DNA of 33,504 nucleotides from a virus, in the IMG/VR virus record IMGVR_UViG_3300025168_014165, positions 1 to 33,504 of that record; one strand, written 5' to 3'. A model generated the notes under the pieces. It worked only from the letters and a program-made list of their open reading frames with translations, was not told the origin of the DNA and searched no databases. The position numbers and the translations under genes were made by a program. This document shows positions 15,975 through 25,052 of the stretch, piece by piece; the first letter of the stretch is position 1; the number at the start of each line of letters is the position of its first letter.

Positions 15975-16044
15975 TATATAACCATTTTTTTTACTTATTA
16001 ACCTTTGTATATATAAATATATATTTTTTTATAAAACAATGAAT
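15975..16044. promoter_or_regulatory. Intergenic gap with AT element shared with 30615-30659
   Basis: A gap between genes, the largest in the window. It holds GTATATATAAATATATA at 16007-16023, which also occurs exactly at 30641-30657 in another gap. On the minus strand it lies about 33 nt ahead of the next start (27 nt at the other site). It could be a promoter or a weak AT-only hairpin; no terminator stem with a GC-rich arm is seen. Confidence 0.35.
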
Positions 16045-16860
16045 TTATCTCCTATCATTTGCTAGATGACTATGTGAATATACAACTTCAATTGTTGATT
16101 TACCACCACCAAACCACCACTGCATTTCACTAAAACCACTACCATTTGTAGATATCATATGTTTACTTTGTCCACCCAATAACAAATCTATTACACAATC
16201 TTGTATACCTTCCGTAGTTTTGTAATCTCCAAAATAAGTTCTTTTTGGCGTATAAATTATTCTGTCGCCGTATCTATTAAGAACTTCTTCAAATGTTTCT
16301 TGATGGTCACATGTAACAAAAAATAATCTATCACCGTACAACTCATTATCCATTTTTTCAAAAACTTTATTTATGTCAAAAAATCTCCCATTAGAGTGTA
16401 TGTTTCTTTCAGCATCTAAATAAGTTCTTATACTTACAGTTATAGTATCGTCATTAAATTTAGATTTTAATTCATCAACTGATTTTCTTATATATTCTAC
16501 CGGTTCTAATTTATTTATAGTGTCTAAGATATTGTTTTTTACAATTACAGGTATGCTATTACCAGAATCGACTAATGCCAATTGGTTTAAATCAATTTTA
16601 GAACCATCTTTATAACAAATGGTTATAAACTGATGACCTCTGTATAGTTTAGCAGATGGATATAATTTATAGCATTCACTTTTTGTATATTGATCAAATG
16701 TTTCAAAATTATTTGTAAACAAATCTTCAAATGGACACCAAAGATGCACAGAATTTTCTTTAACAGTCCATATCAATTTTATTTCATCATCCAATCTCAT
16801 ACACGAAATTAAATGTTTTAATCTATCATTTAAACCACCATACGCATCACAAATTATCAT
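16045..16860 (-). CDS. Putative fucosyltransferase-like (GT-B) glycosyltransferase
   Basis: 271 residues. YGGLNDRLKHLISCMRL (7-23) resembles the Gly-Asn-Asp-Arg block at the start of GT11/GT23/NodZ-type enzymes. VSIRTYLDAERN (142-153) resembles their Arg-containing motif I, FFVTCDHQE (180-188) their D-containing motif, and HMISTNGSGFSEM (234-246) their Ser/Gly end motif. GDP-fucose is the usual donor, but another GDP or UDP sugar is possible. No GDP-fucose pathway is visible in the window. Soluble. It starts with an ATGA overlap to the SDR gene. Confidence 0.65.
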   Translation of the reverse strand: MIICDAYGGLNDRLKHLISCMRLDDEIKLIWTVKENSVHLWCPFEDLFTNNFETFDQYTKSECYKLYPSAKLYRGHQFITICYKDGSKIDLNQLALVDSGNSIPVIVKNNILDTINKLEPVEYIRKSVDELKSKFNDDTITVSIRTYLDAERNIHSNGRFFDINKVFEKMDNELYGDRLFFVTCDHQETFEEVLNRYGDRIIYTPKRTYFGDYKTTEGIQDCVIDLLLGGQSKHMISTNGSGFSEMQWWFGGGKSTIEVVYSHSHLANDRR

Positions 16861-17510
16861 AAATCAATACCACCATTTATTTTTAAAGAACATCCGCTAA
16901 CATACTCTGTTTTGATTAAATACCTAACAGCATTTTCAATTTCTGATATTTTACCCCATCTTTTTAGTGGTATATTATTTTTTATATTTGTTCTAAATGG
17001 TTCAGGTACCTTGTATGTAAGACCACCATCCATATATCCTAATTGAAGTGAATTACAAGTAATACCTTTACTAATATTTTCTACAGTACAAGTTTTTATT
17101 AAATTATCTATAAAGGCTTTACATCCTGAATATACCGCAGTTCCAAATGCTGGTTTAGAAGATAATACGGAAGAAGTTAGTATTATTCTACCATACTTTT
17201 TTTCTCTCATACTTGGTAAGCAATTTGCCAATATGTTTAAATTACCCTCTATATTAACTTGAATCTGTTTTTTTATTTCAACATCATCGCCATCGTATTT
17301 ATGTAAAATTGTATTGTGATTATACCCACTTAAATTTATAACAATATCTTGATTGTTATTTTCAAAAAAAGTTTTAACTTGATTAAAATCAGTTACATCA
17401 ACATCCTTAGAACTTAAAGCAACTACCTCATAATCACTAAGTAACTTATCACTTAAAGGTTTTCCCAACCCACCACTTCCACCAAAAACAACTAAACGAT
17501 TAAATTTCAT
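16857..17510 (-). CDS. Classical SDR oxidoreductase
   Basis: 217 residues. FabG-like: GGSGGLG at 10-16 for NAD(P) binding, NLSG (59-62) matching the usual NNAG, Ser113/Ser114 and YSGCK (Tyr127, Lys131) for catalysis, then LGYMDGG. The N-terminus is compact and lacks a transmembrane segment. It likely reduces or oxidises a keto-sugar nucleotide produced by the neighbouring enzymes. It overlaps the PhyH gene by 11 nt. Confidence 0.8.
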   Translation of the reverse strand: MKFNRLVVFGGSGGLGKPLSDKLLSDYEVVALSSKDVDVTDFNQVKTFFENNNQDIVINLSGYNHNTILHKYDGDDVEIKKQIQVNIEGNLNILANCLPSMREKKYGRIILTSSVLSSKPAFGTAVYSGCKAFIDNLIKTCTVENISKGITCNSLQLGYMDGGLTYKVPEPFRTNIKNNIPLKRWGKISEIENAVRYLIKTEYVSGCSLKINGGIDL

Positions 17511-18375
17511 AATTAATTATATCCTTTTCTTTTAAGTTTTTAAGAGATAATTTACCTCTTAAAGTGTCCGAAAACATAGGGCTGTAATAATGACTACATT
17601 CATCAAAATAATAATGAGTTGCTTGACTATATCTAGTTCTACTTGTATCTTTTATAGGTATGCTACCGTGTAATAAGTTAGCAGACCATATTAGTGTCTG
17701 TCCTCTTTTAGCAGTAAAGACTTTCTTTTTCAATTGTTGAGACTTTACTAACTTTTTAATAAACTCTTCATACTGATGATAAGCATCAAACTGTTCTCCA
17801 TATTTTGGAACATCAATACCGATGTTAGAAAACTCAAATATTGGTAACTTATGACTCTTGGGGACATACATAAGAGTTCCATTATCTTCATCCACATCTT
17901 CTAATGCTATCCAAGATACACCTAACCACCTTTGTGGAACTGAAGAAAAATGAATTGTATCACTATGTAATGGTTGTTGAGCACCACCAATAAAATTTAT
18001 TGTCTGAAATGGTAGAGGGTTTCTTCCATATAAAAATTTCAATGTATCAATTACCTTAGTATTCTTTGCCAATGACAACACATTATGACTCCACTTCCAT
18101 GCTTCAAATAATCTTGGATGTTCTGAATAATGATAGCCTGATTCTTGTGATTTGAACTCATCACTTTGAATTTTATTGTTAATTTCAACAATTATGCTGT
18201 CAAGAAATTCATCTTCTAATTCCAAATCTAAAATTGCATAACCCTCTTCGTGAAAATGTTTTGCTAAATTATATTGCTCTTCTGTTAGTTTTACTGACTC
18301 TAATAAATCATAAAAGAAAGGTGATTCAAACCAAGGCATATCCATACCATCAAAATCTTTGTAATAATCTTTCAT
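17500..18375 (-). CDS. PhyH-type Fe(II)/2-oxoglutarate dioxygenase
   Basis: 291 residues from the ATG at 18375 (ATGA with the previous stop; a GTG three codons upstream is the longest option). The PhyH fold shows QPLHSDTIHF with the His137-x-Asp139 iron ligands, LLHGS with distal His236, and SRTRY with Arg248 as the 2-oxoglutarate anchor. A hydroxylation or other oxidation of a sugar, lipid or small molecule is expected. Members of this family occur in polysaccharide and natural-product gene sets; the substrate here is not known. Confidence 0.85.
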   Translation of the reverse strand: MKDYYKDFDGMDMPWFESPFFYDLLESVKLTEEQYNLAKHFHEEGYAILDLELEDEFLDSIIVEINNKIQSDEFKSQESGYHYSEHPRLFEAWKWSHNVLSLAKNTKVIDTLKFLYGRNPLPFQTINFIGGAQQPLHSDTIHFSSVPQRWLGVSWIALEDVDEDNGTLMYVPKSHKLPIFEFSNIGIDVPKYGEQFDAYHQYEEFIKKLVKSQQLKKKVFTAKRGQTLIWSANLLHGSIPIKDTSRTRYSQATHYYFDECSHYYSPMFSDTLRGKLSLKNLKEKDIINYEI

Positions 18376-18932
18376 TTCAACCACTCATTATCAACAGAAA
18401 ATTTTAAAATATTTTCTTTATTTCTGAGTTTGTGAAACTTTACTGGATTTCCAATAAACACACTCCATTCTTTCAAATTATTTTTTGTGTAAATAAAACT
18501 TTTTGCTCCAATAGTACAACCTATTGGAATGGTAACTTTAGGAAAAACCATGACATCTGAAGCTATACCACTATAATCTTCAAAAACAATATCACCTCTA
18601 TATATTTTATTTCTTCCCCAAAATTCATTTACTGGTCCATATTCTCCACTATAATCTTCTGAAGCACAGAAGAGTTTGCTACCATATCCAATGAAATTCC
18701 AATTACCCAATGTTATCTTGTGTTGATTTCCACCACCTAAGACAACATGAGAACATATTTGAATATAATTACCCACCTCTAATGCCGTAGTCACTAATGT
18801 AAAGGGATCAATTCTTACATTATTTCCCAAGACAACTTCACTTGGATTTGTGAAGACAACATTTTGACCTATGAATACATTTTCCCCACAGTATTTTAAG
18901 CTCTTCTTTATTTCTTCATTCCAACCTACCAT
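18372..18932 (-). CDS. Hexapeptide-repeat acyltransferase (WbbJ/PglD-like)
   Basis: 186 residues from the ATG at 18932 (TAATG junction with the aminotransferase stop; a TTG two codons upstream is the longest start). Left-handed beta-helix repeats run from about residue 20 to 160 (ENVFIGQNVVFT, VVLGNNVRIDP, ITLGNWNFIGYGSKLF, DYSGIASDVMVFPKVTI), ending in IGNPVKFHKL. Placed directly after a DegT aminotransferase, it could acylate the amino group that this enzyme creates. Acyl donor and position unknown. Confidence 0.83.
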   Translation of the reverse strand: MVGWNEEIKKSLKYCGENVFIGQNVVFTNPSEVVLGNNVRIDPFTLVTTALEVGNYIQICSHVVLGGGNQHKITLGNWNFIGYGSKLFCASEDYSGEYGPVNEFWGRNKIYRGDIVFEDYSGIASDVMVFPKVTIPIGCTIGAKSFIYTKNNLKEWSVFIGNPVKFHKLRNKENILKFSVDNEWLK

Positions 18933-20110
18933 TACCAACCAGTCCTTATGGTATCCGCTATGTACTCCCTATCTTCTTGACTAACCCACCAACCAACTGG
19001 AATACAAATCATTTCCTCTGCTACCTCATCCAATGTTGGTAAGTGAGATAAAAAATCAGAAACACAGGTATGTTTATCATTTCTCTCATGAACTCTACTA
19101 ACCATTATGCCTTTATCGTTCATCATCCGCATGAAGTCATTTCTATTATCAACTTTCATTGTGTAAATCCAATACGAGGAATCAAAGCCATATTCATTTT
19201 TAAGTAAAGTTACACCGTCAACATTCTTCAAGGAATCATTATAATACTTACCATTTGATTTATGAGTGCTTATTAATTTATCAACTTTTTTTAAATTTTC
19301 AATACCAACAGCTGCACTAACATCGTTCATATGAAATTTAAATCCCCACTCTTTAATATCTTCTTCACATCTGAAATCTTTTCTGCTTGTGTCCTGTCTA
19401 TCAATCCCATACCACCTTAGTAACTTTCCTCTATCTAATAAGTCTTTATGTGGAACTATCAAAGCACCACCATCTACTGATGTTAAATGTTTTATGGCTT
19501 GAAAACTGAAAGTACATATATTTCCATGTGAACCTATCTTAGAATTATTATACTCAGAACCAAGAGCGTGAGCACAATCTTCAATTACGATTGGTTTAAA
19601 TCCATACATCCTCTCAGTTTTATTCTGAATTTGTTTTACTCTATCTAAATCTACAGGATAACCACCCCAATGTACTAAATATATTATTCTTGTTTTAGGT
19701 GTTATCTTTCTCGCCAAATCATCTAAGTCCATATTAAGAGTATTAGCATCTACATCAACCCACTTTATCTTTAAGTTATTAGCTAATACCGGCCAATTAG
19801 TTGCTGTACAGGTTAATGGTGTGCATAAAACTTCATCACCATCTTTCAACCCATCCCAATGACTATTATAAGAACCAGCACCATCAAAAACTTTTTGATT
19901 ATCTGTTTTATTTTTCAACATATGTAAAGCAAGGTGTTCAGCTGATGTAGCCGAATTGGTTGTTAAGAGATAATCTAATTGAAACCACTCCTTTAGATTT
20001 TCCTCGAACTTATCAACCATAGTTCCTTGTCCGATATATCCACTATTTAACACCTCACTAACACTATCGGAAACTTTATTTGACATAAAAACTTTGAATA
20101 ACGGTATCAT
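18932..20110 (-). CDS. DegT/DnrJ/EryC1/StrS aminotransferase
   Basis: 392 residues. PLP-dependent sugar aminotransferase: TNSATSAEHLALHML (51-65) for the cofactor phosphate, IEDCAHALGSEY (176-187) with Asp178 that holds the pyridine, and FSFQAIKHLTSVDGG (201-215) with Schiff-base Lys207. It converts a keto sugar nucleotide to an amino sugar with glutamate. Two such enzymes exist here (the other at 22965-24065), and each sits next to different partners. It starts at ATG 20110, 5 nt after the preceding stop. Confidence 0.93.
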   Translation of the reverse strand: MIPLFKVFMSNKVSDSVSEVLNSGYIGQGTMVDKFEENLKEWFQLDYLLTTNSATSAEHLALHMLKNKTDNQKVFDGAGSYNSHWDGLKDGDEVLCTPLTCTATNWPVLANNLKIKWVDVDANTLNMDLDDLARKITPKTRIIYLVHWGGYPVDLDRVKQIQNKTERMYGFKPIVIEDCAHALGSEYNNSKIGSHGNICTFSFQAIKHLTSVDGGALIVPHKDLLDRGKLLRWYGIDRQDTSRKDFRCEEDIKEWGFKFHMNDVSAAVGIENLKKVDKLISTHKSNGKYYNDSLKNVDGVTLLKNEYGFDSSYWIYTMKVDNRNDFMRMMNDKGIMVSRVHERNDKHTCVSDFLSHLPTLDEVAEEMICIPVGWWVSQEDREYIADTIRTGW

Positions 20111-20115
20111 TTTAT

Positions 20116-21132
20116 TTAAACCCCCTCAATATCATCTAATTTACTAAAAATATTATAAATATGCAACACTAAATTTTTTAAATTATATTTTTCTTCGTAT
20201 TTTTTTCTCATATTTTGAACTAATCTTTCTCGTATATTATCATAATCAGATAAAACATAATCTATTTTTTCTTCAAGATTTGACCAATTATAATTTACGG
20301 CAATATATGTTTCATCATCCTCATATATAAAAGGTTCGGATTGAATGTAACCCATATCAGGTTTCATCAAAACACTTCCGAACATAGCAGATTCTACATC
20401 TCTTGGTGCCATTTCACCATATCCAATTGGTGCCATAATAATCTTAGAGTTAAACATATTTTGATAATATTCTTGTTGTGATATTCTAACTCCATTGGTA
20501 AGTTTAGCTACATTATATGTATCACCTAAAATGTCCATTAATTGTTTTCTATGAGGATCGTAGTAATCTGTTTGGCAAACTTCATGCTCGTAAACAGGTT
20601 CTTTTGTAGGATATCCAAACATACAAGATACATCAAAAGTTTTTTCTTGATTATACTCCATCCAATTTGGTTGAATTGTATGTAACCAATTACAACCAGA
20701 TAGCTTCATCTTGGGTTTTAAATCATCAATATCAGGAACAGAGTAATCTCCCTTACCCCAATAGTATCTACCATTAGCCCAACCTTGTTTATATAAATCA
20801 AAATCTTTTAAATATGTATTTTTTAAAAACAATTTAGCATTGGATTCTCTAAATACATCTACCGTTCCAATAAGGGTTGTAGCATCTTGACCATCTACTA
20901 TAAAGTAATCACCGGTTATCTTTGAACAAAATTCTAATCCTTTGTCTATTGATTCTTGTAATGATTTTTTCTTATCTATTATACTTGCCTGACCTACAAA
21001 AGCATAATCATATGTATCAGAAGTAGTAAACTCAATCCCAACTTCTTTGAATAATCCTTGAGCCATTAGGAAAGGTCTAAAAGTAGTTTCATTTCTATGA
21101 ACATCTAGCTCATACAATTTTATTTTAATCAT
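20116..21132 (-). CDS. Putative glycosyltransferase (CgeB/Glyco_trans_1_2-like)
   Basis: 338 residues. The C-terminal part has the pattern MFNSKIIMAPIGYGEMAPRDVESAMFGSVLM (226-256), in which an E near 247 and a following small-residue helix match the nucleotide-binding region of GT1/CgeB-type proteins, followed by a 5-aa-spaced Tyr/Leu-rich helical tail. The N-terminal half is unrecognised, with DYAFVGQAS and IVDGQDATT strands. No transmembrane helix. Substrate unknown. Confidence 0.65.
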   Translation of the reverse strand: MIKIKLYELDVHRNETTFRPFLMAQGLFKEVGIEFTTSDTYDYAFVGQASIIDKKKSLQESIDKGLEFCSKITGDYFIVDGQDATTLIGTVDVFRESNAKLFLKNTYLKDFDLYKQGWANGRYYWGKGDYSVPDIDDLKPKMKLSGCNWLHTIQPNWMEYNQEKTFDVSCMFGYPTKEPVYEHEVCQTDYYDPHRKQLMDILGDTYNVAKLTNGVRISQQEYYQNMFNSKIIMAPIGYGEMAPRDVESAMFGSVLMKPDMGYIQSEPFIYEDDETYIAVNYNWSNLEEKIDYVLSDYDNIRERLVQNMRKKYEEKYNLKNLVLHIYNIFSKLDDIEGV

Positions 21133-21989
21133 AAAACTACCTCTTTACCCTCACCAGAATATCTTAGATAATCAATGTTAGAATAATCATATTTTTTAAT
21201 TCTATAATTTGTCCAATCTCCAGCATAAGGTCGTCTTATATTTATAGAACCAGCAATCATATCAATACCAGCCCCAACATCTAAGAAAATAGAATTTGGT
21301 TTCCACTCTGAAAACTTATGTAATATTCCACTTTTAACATGACCTACACCGAGTAAAAATATTTTAGATGTTGATTTTTCTAATTGAGGTCTAACTATAC
21401 TTTCTAACTTATCTAAATCATCAGCAGCAAACTTTTGTGGGAAGTATATGTAATCTTTAAATTTTTCAAGGCCTAAATAATCTTGATATTCTGAATAAGT
21501 CATCAACTCTTCAATTAGGTGTAACTTTGGTTCAGCACCAACTAAACCTATACAAGACCGAAATTCATTGAGTAACCATTTATTACCAACTAACCCATAA
21601 CCATATTCTGCTGGATAGTTTATATCCCTATCAATTACATCCGAAAACATTTGTTTATTTTCTGGATATAGTTCACAGGTATAAAAATCACATTTATTAG
21701 CACCATCCTTATGAGCTTGTAAATCTATTTCTGTGTATGACAAACTCAAAGCTCTATTACCTGGTTTGGCACTACCCACTTCTTGTGCCGTTAAAAAACG
21801 ATAATCACCGTCTCCAAATTTATAAAATGTAGCACTATCTCGACTCTCAACTAGTTGTTTTAAATGATTCTTAAATAACTCTAGTCCCTCTTGAAATTGA
21901 GGAAATGTATTTTCATCATTGAAACAAGAGTGTTTATCTAAATTAATAGTACCGTCTATTTTATACAAATCTAAGATTTTATTCTCCAC
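21129..21989 (-). CDS. Putative GT-D-fold glycosyltransferase (DUF1792-like)
   Basis: 286 residues from the GTG at 21989; a TTG at 21968 is another possible start and the Shine-Dalgarno evidence is weak. YKFGDGDYRFL (56-66) resembles the FGDGE-type motif of GT-D enzymes (metal/UDP site, Asp60 and Asp62), and IFLLGVGHVKSGIL...SIFLDVGAGIDMIAG resembles their C-terminal LG...DIG block. Known members act on glycan chains of surface proteins. The match is by motif recall only, so confidence is moderate. It overlaps the radical SAM gene by 19 nt. Confidence 0.6.
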   Translation of the reverse strand: MENKILDLYKIDGTINLDKHSCFNDENTFPQFQEGLELFKNHLKQLVESRDSATFYKFGDGDYRFLTAQEVGSAKPGNRALSLSYTEIDLQAHKDGANKCDFYTCELYPENKQMFSDVIDRDINYPAEYGYGLVGNKWLLNEFRSCIGLVGAEPKLHLIEELMTYSEYQDYLGLEKFKDYIYFPQKFAADDLDKLESIVRPQLEKSTSKIFLLGVGHVKSGILHKFSEWKPNSIFLDVGAGIDMIAGSINIRRPYAGDWTNYRIKKYDYSNIDYLRYSGEGKEVVL

Positions 21990-22963
21990 TCACTTTCATA
22001 TTTTTGCATACTTCTCAGTTTGACTTTACCCTCATTTGGAACAGCCACTCCATCATCACACCTATTGCATATATCAGTTTTACCCGTCATTATTCTAGTC
22101 TTAAAGTTTTTAGTTTCAAATATATCTGGATAATCCATTTGTAACAAATTCCCAAGTGGTTCTTCTAATCCATAATCTTGACAACATAATTGTAAAGTGC
22201 CATCTGGTAATAAAACATTATGTATTATTCTATGACACCAATTGTTTTCCCACAACTTTTTACCAGTCAACTTGCCTAAGTTTCCAGCTCGTGAATTTAA
22301 TCCTCTATTTTTATAACCTATAGCTCTTATCCTATCACCAGCGTGTTTCTCTATTTCTGGATGTAATTTATAACCTTCTGCACTATGAGTATGGAATACT
22401 TTACGAAAATCGGCATCAATTATATAATCTATCATCTCTAAATAATCATCTGATATTTCTCTTCCAGTTTTTGATTTAACACTTGGTGAATTTTTTCCTA
22501 TGTTTTCAAAGTATGTTGCGGATGTTAAGTGTACATTAAACTCTTTAAAAGATGGTATTTTTTCTAATCTGTCTATATCGTTCTTTTTCATCCCAACCAA
22601 TGTCGTGTTGATTAAAACTTTATGTCCTTTTTTGTGAGCGTGTTCTATCATATCAGTACAATTTGGATTTTCAAAAGCTTCTGTGTAGCCTGTAAAATGT
22701 ATATCTACTTCTTTTGATACAGTAGAAAGACATTTTTCAAAAGTTTTCATTGACATCATTGTTACTCTATTCTTATCATCCTTAACATACTCATTGGTCA
22801 ATAACTTATCTAAACTTTTAGTATCACCTGAACTTTCATAGTAATTTACTAATCTTTCATTATGAACATTACCTACAAAATTCTTAATTAGCTTAGTTTG
22901 TGGGCAATATTCACACATGTTGGAACAACCGATTTTTGTAGTAATTTCTAAAATGTACTGCAT
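21971..22963 (-). CDS. Radical SAM protein with SPASM-like C-terminus
   Basis: 330 residues from the ATG at 22963, chosen for AAGGGG 4-5 nt upstream; the frame opens 9 codons earlier. CSNMCEYC at 13-20 is the CxxxCxxC [4Fe-4S] motif. A radical SAM barrel follows (HFTGYTEAFENP, INTTLVG, NVHLTSA). Near the C-terminus come LQLCCQDYG and TDICNRC, cysteines that may bind a second cluster in a SPASM/twitch region. It may perform a hard C-H or C-C reaction on a sugar or peptide. Neighbours are a DegT aminotransferase and a GT-D-like enzyme. Substrate unknown. Confidence 0.85.
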   Translation of the reverse strand: MQYILEITTKIGCSNMCEYCPQTKLIKNFVGNVHNERLVNYYESSGDTKSLDKLLTNEYVKDDKNRVTMMSMKTFEKCLSTVSKEVDIHFTGYTEAFENPNCTDMIEHAHKKGHKVLINTTLVGMKKNDIDRLEKIPSFKEFNVHLTSATYFENIGKNSPSVKSKTGREISDDYLEMIDYIIDADFRKVFHTHSAEGYKLHPEIEKHAGDRIRAIGYKNRGLNSRAGNLGKLTGKKLWENNWCHRIIHNVLLPDGTLQLCCQDYGLEEPLGNLLQMDYPDIFETKNFKTRIMTGKTDICNRCDDGVAVPNEGKVKLRSMQKYESEWRIKS

Positions 22964-22964
22964 A

Positions 22965-24065
22965 TTACCCCTTACTGTTAAAATATTCATGAACCCAATA
23001 AATTACATAATCAATATCTTCCTCTGTCATTCTATTATGACAAGGTAATGTAATAAATCTACCCCATTCACTATCAGCTACTGGATAATCTCTATTTTGT
23101 ATTAATGGAGCGTATTTATGAAGAGGTTTAAAATGAACTGAAGTGTGAATGTTTTTGGTTGCTAAATAATCAATTAACTTATCTCTGTCATCGTGTAAAA
23201 CTCTTGAGCAATAATATTGTACAGTTTCTGAGTGTGGTGGTCTTTCCATAATATCAGGCAACTCTTTATTATATCTCTTTTGAACATGTCTACGAAACTT
23301 TAAGTTTTCAGGCAACTTCTTCATCTGTTCTAAAGCAATAGCAGCTATTATATCAATCATATAGTATTTATAACCAATCAAGTCAACTTGGTAATCCCAA
23401 GCATATCCTGGAGTAGCACCACTAGCTCTACTCCAAGTAGAAGATACACCAAACCAAGTCATTTCCCTACACTTATCAGCTAATTGTTTATCATTGGTTG
23501 TTATCATCCCACCATCACCAGTAGGCATTGTTTTTACTGCTTGAAAAGACCATACAGCAGCATCGCCACCTTGTCCAGCGCCTGGTGTATAACAACTATG
23601 AGCAGTATCTTCAAGTATGAACCCACCAAATACTTTTCTTAAAGCATTATAATCACAAGGTACACCAGCTTGATTTACGGCTATCATGACTTCACTATTC
23701 GGTTTCTTATACTTCTCTACATCTTTTGGATCTATACATAATGTATCTCTCTTTACGTCAACTATGTTAGTGGTGAATCCATTCCATAAAGGAATCATCG
23801 CTGTGGCTATAAAAGATATAGTTGGATTAATAACATCAATACCTTTAAATCCCATAGCTTTCATGATCAAATCTTGACCGTGAGACGCACTTGTGACAGC
23901 CACAGCATATTTGTGACCAACCATTTTAGCGAACTTCTCTTCAAACTCTGCTACTTTAGGACCTTTACCCCACCACCCACTCTCTATGACTTCTTGAAGG
24001 GCTTCTATCTCTTCTTTTCCACCTTTAGGACCTAAAACTGGTAACATATTTTCTCTAATATCCAT
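22965..24065 (-). CDS. DegT/DnrJ/EryC1/StrS aminotransferase, second copy
   Basis: 366 residues. GWWGKGPKVAEFEEKFA (30-46), TSASHGQDL (58-66), ILEDTAHSCYTPGAG (150-164, Asp153) and VWSFQAVKTMPTGDGG (171-186, PLP Lys178) are the family blocks. The divergence from the enzyme at 18932-20110 suggests a different keto sugar substrate. The gene starts directly after the upstream stop and is followed by the radical SAM gene. Confidence 0.93.
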   Translation of the reverse strand: MDIRENMLPVLGPKGGKEEIEALQEVIESGWWGKGPKVAEFEEKFAKMVGHKYAVAVTSASHGQDLIMKAMGFKGIDVINPTISFIATAMIPLWNGFTTNIVDVKRDTLCIDPKDVEKYKKPNSEVMIAVNQAGVPCDYNALRKVFGGFILEDTAHSCYTPGAGQGGDAAVWSFQAVKTMPTGDGGMITTNDKQLADKCREMTWFGVSSTWSRASGATPGYAWDYQVDLIGYKYYMIDIIAAIALEQMKKLPENLKFRRHVQKRYNKELPDIMERPPHSETVQYYCSRVLHDDRDKLIDYLATKNIHTSVHFKPLHKYAPLIQNRDYPVADSEWGRFITLPCHNRMTEEDIDYVIYWVHEYFNSKG

Positions 24066-25052
24066 TTATAACTCCTTATAAAAACTTACAAATTCATTAA
24101 ATAATTCTTCTATTGGTGACTCGTAGATTTCACCATCGTGATATTTATCAAAATTCTTAAAATGTTTAAAATCTAATAATTTCTTTTCCCATCCAAGTTC
24201 AAGCCTAAAACCCTCTTCTTTTGTCTGCTGAGTAAATGTTGGTGTGTTTACAAAGAAAGGAACTACAGCAGCACCACTAGCACCATAAATACTACATTTA
24301 GTATTTTTTAGTATTGCTAGTTGTTTTTCAAATGAATCTGAATCATTCTTTTCCAATTCAAAATTCATTATCTTATCTCTCACATCTTCAAATAATTCGT
24401 GTTCAGCTAAACCCTTTGAACCACCCCTACTTCCTTGAGTCTTAATAGACAATGAAATCACATTTACATTTAACTCATCAATTAATTTTCTAGTAAAAAT
24501 AGGCCAGTTATCAGGATTCCAATCTAAATAGCATCTTTTACCATGTCTTGTTCTAGTTCTCGCCATAATAAATATAGTAGGACTATTATTATCAAAGTAG
24601 TTATTTATATTAGAAATTACTTCTTTTTCAATTTTTGTATCAACATCATAATGTACATATTCACCATATGGAAAATCTTGTAAACACCTTTCTCTTGTTA
24701 TAGGAAAATCACCTGGTTTGTGAACGGCTATTTCAGTAAAACCTCTGTTCTTTAAATCTTCAATTACATCATTCAAATGATTTATAAAAACCGATGGAAT
24801 TATATCTCTACCATCAACATGCTCACCATATGTAGCAGGAAATTTTAAAGTTTCTTCTAATTCAATTGGATGAGGTATGTATTCGTCTATGAAATCTTTA
24901 TAAGCAACACCCCTACCATTAAAACCCAAATACACAGCATGACAATCACTAAAATTTTCATTTCTAATTTGTCTACATTCTGGATTCCACCAACTTAGCT
25001 CGTAACTAAATTCACCAACCCAAGGTCCAAATATTATAACTTTCTTACTCAT
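24066..25052 (-). CDS. Putative GT-B-type glycosyltransferase, paralogue of 4938-5915
   Basis: 328 residues. Blocks shared with 4938-5915: GEFSYELSWW (13-22) near the N-terminus, PTIFIMAR...RHGKR (158-173), and a C-terminal ILKNTKCSIYGASGAAVVPFFVNTPT (247-272) that occupies the place of the Gly-rich loop. Outside these blocks the two proteins diverge. The N-terminal EFxxEL and the mid-protein HGKR may define the family. Soluble; a sugar transferase role is inferred from fold pattern and neighbours. Confidence 0.6.
   Translation of the reverse strand: MSKKVIIFGPWVGEFSYELSWWNPECRQIRNENFSDCHAVYLGFNGRGVAYKDFIDEYIPHPIELEETLKFPATYGEHVDGRDIIPSVFINHLNDVIEDLKNRGFTEIAVHKPGDFPITRERCLQDFPYGEYVHYDVDTKIEKEVISNINNYFDNNSPTIFIMARTRTRHGKRCYLDWNPDNWPIFTRKLIDELNVNVISLSIKTQGSRGGSKGLAEHELFEDVRDKIMNFELEKNDSDSFEKQLAILKNTKCSIYGASGAAVVPFFVNTPTFTQQTKEEGFRLELGWEKKLLDFKHFKNFDKYHDGEIYESPIEELFNEFVSFYKEL

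Noticed and set aside
15975-16044. Rho-independent terminator
   Set aside because: The only inverted repeat is an all-AT near-palindrome without a GC-rich stem; T-runs alone are not enough.
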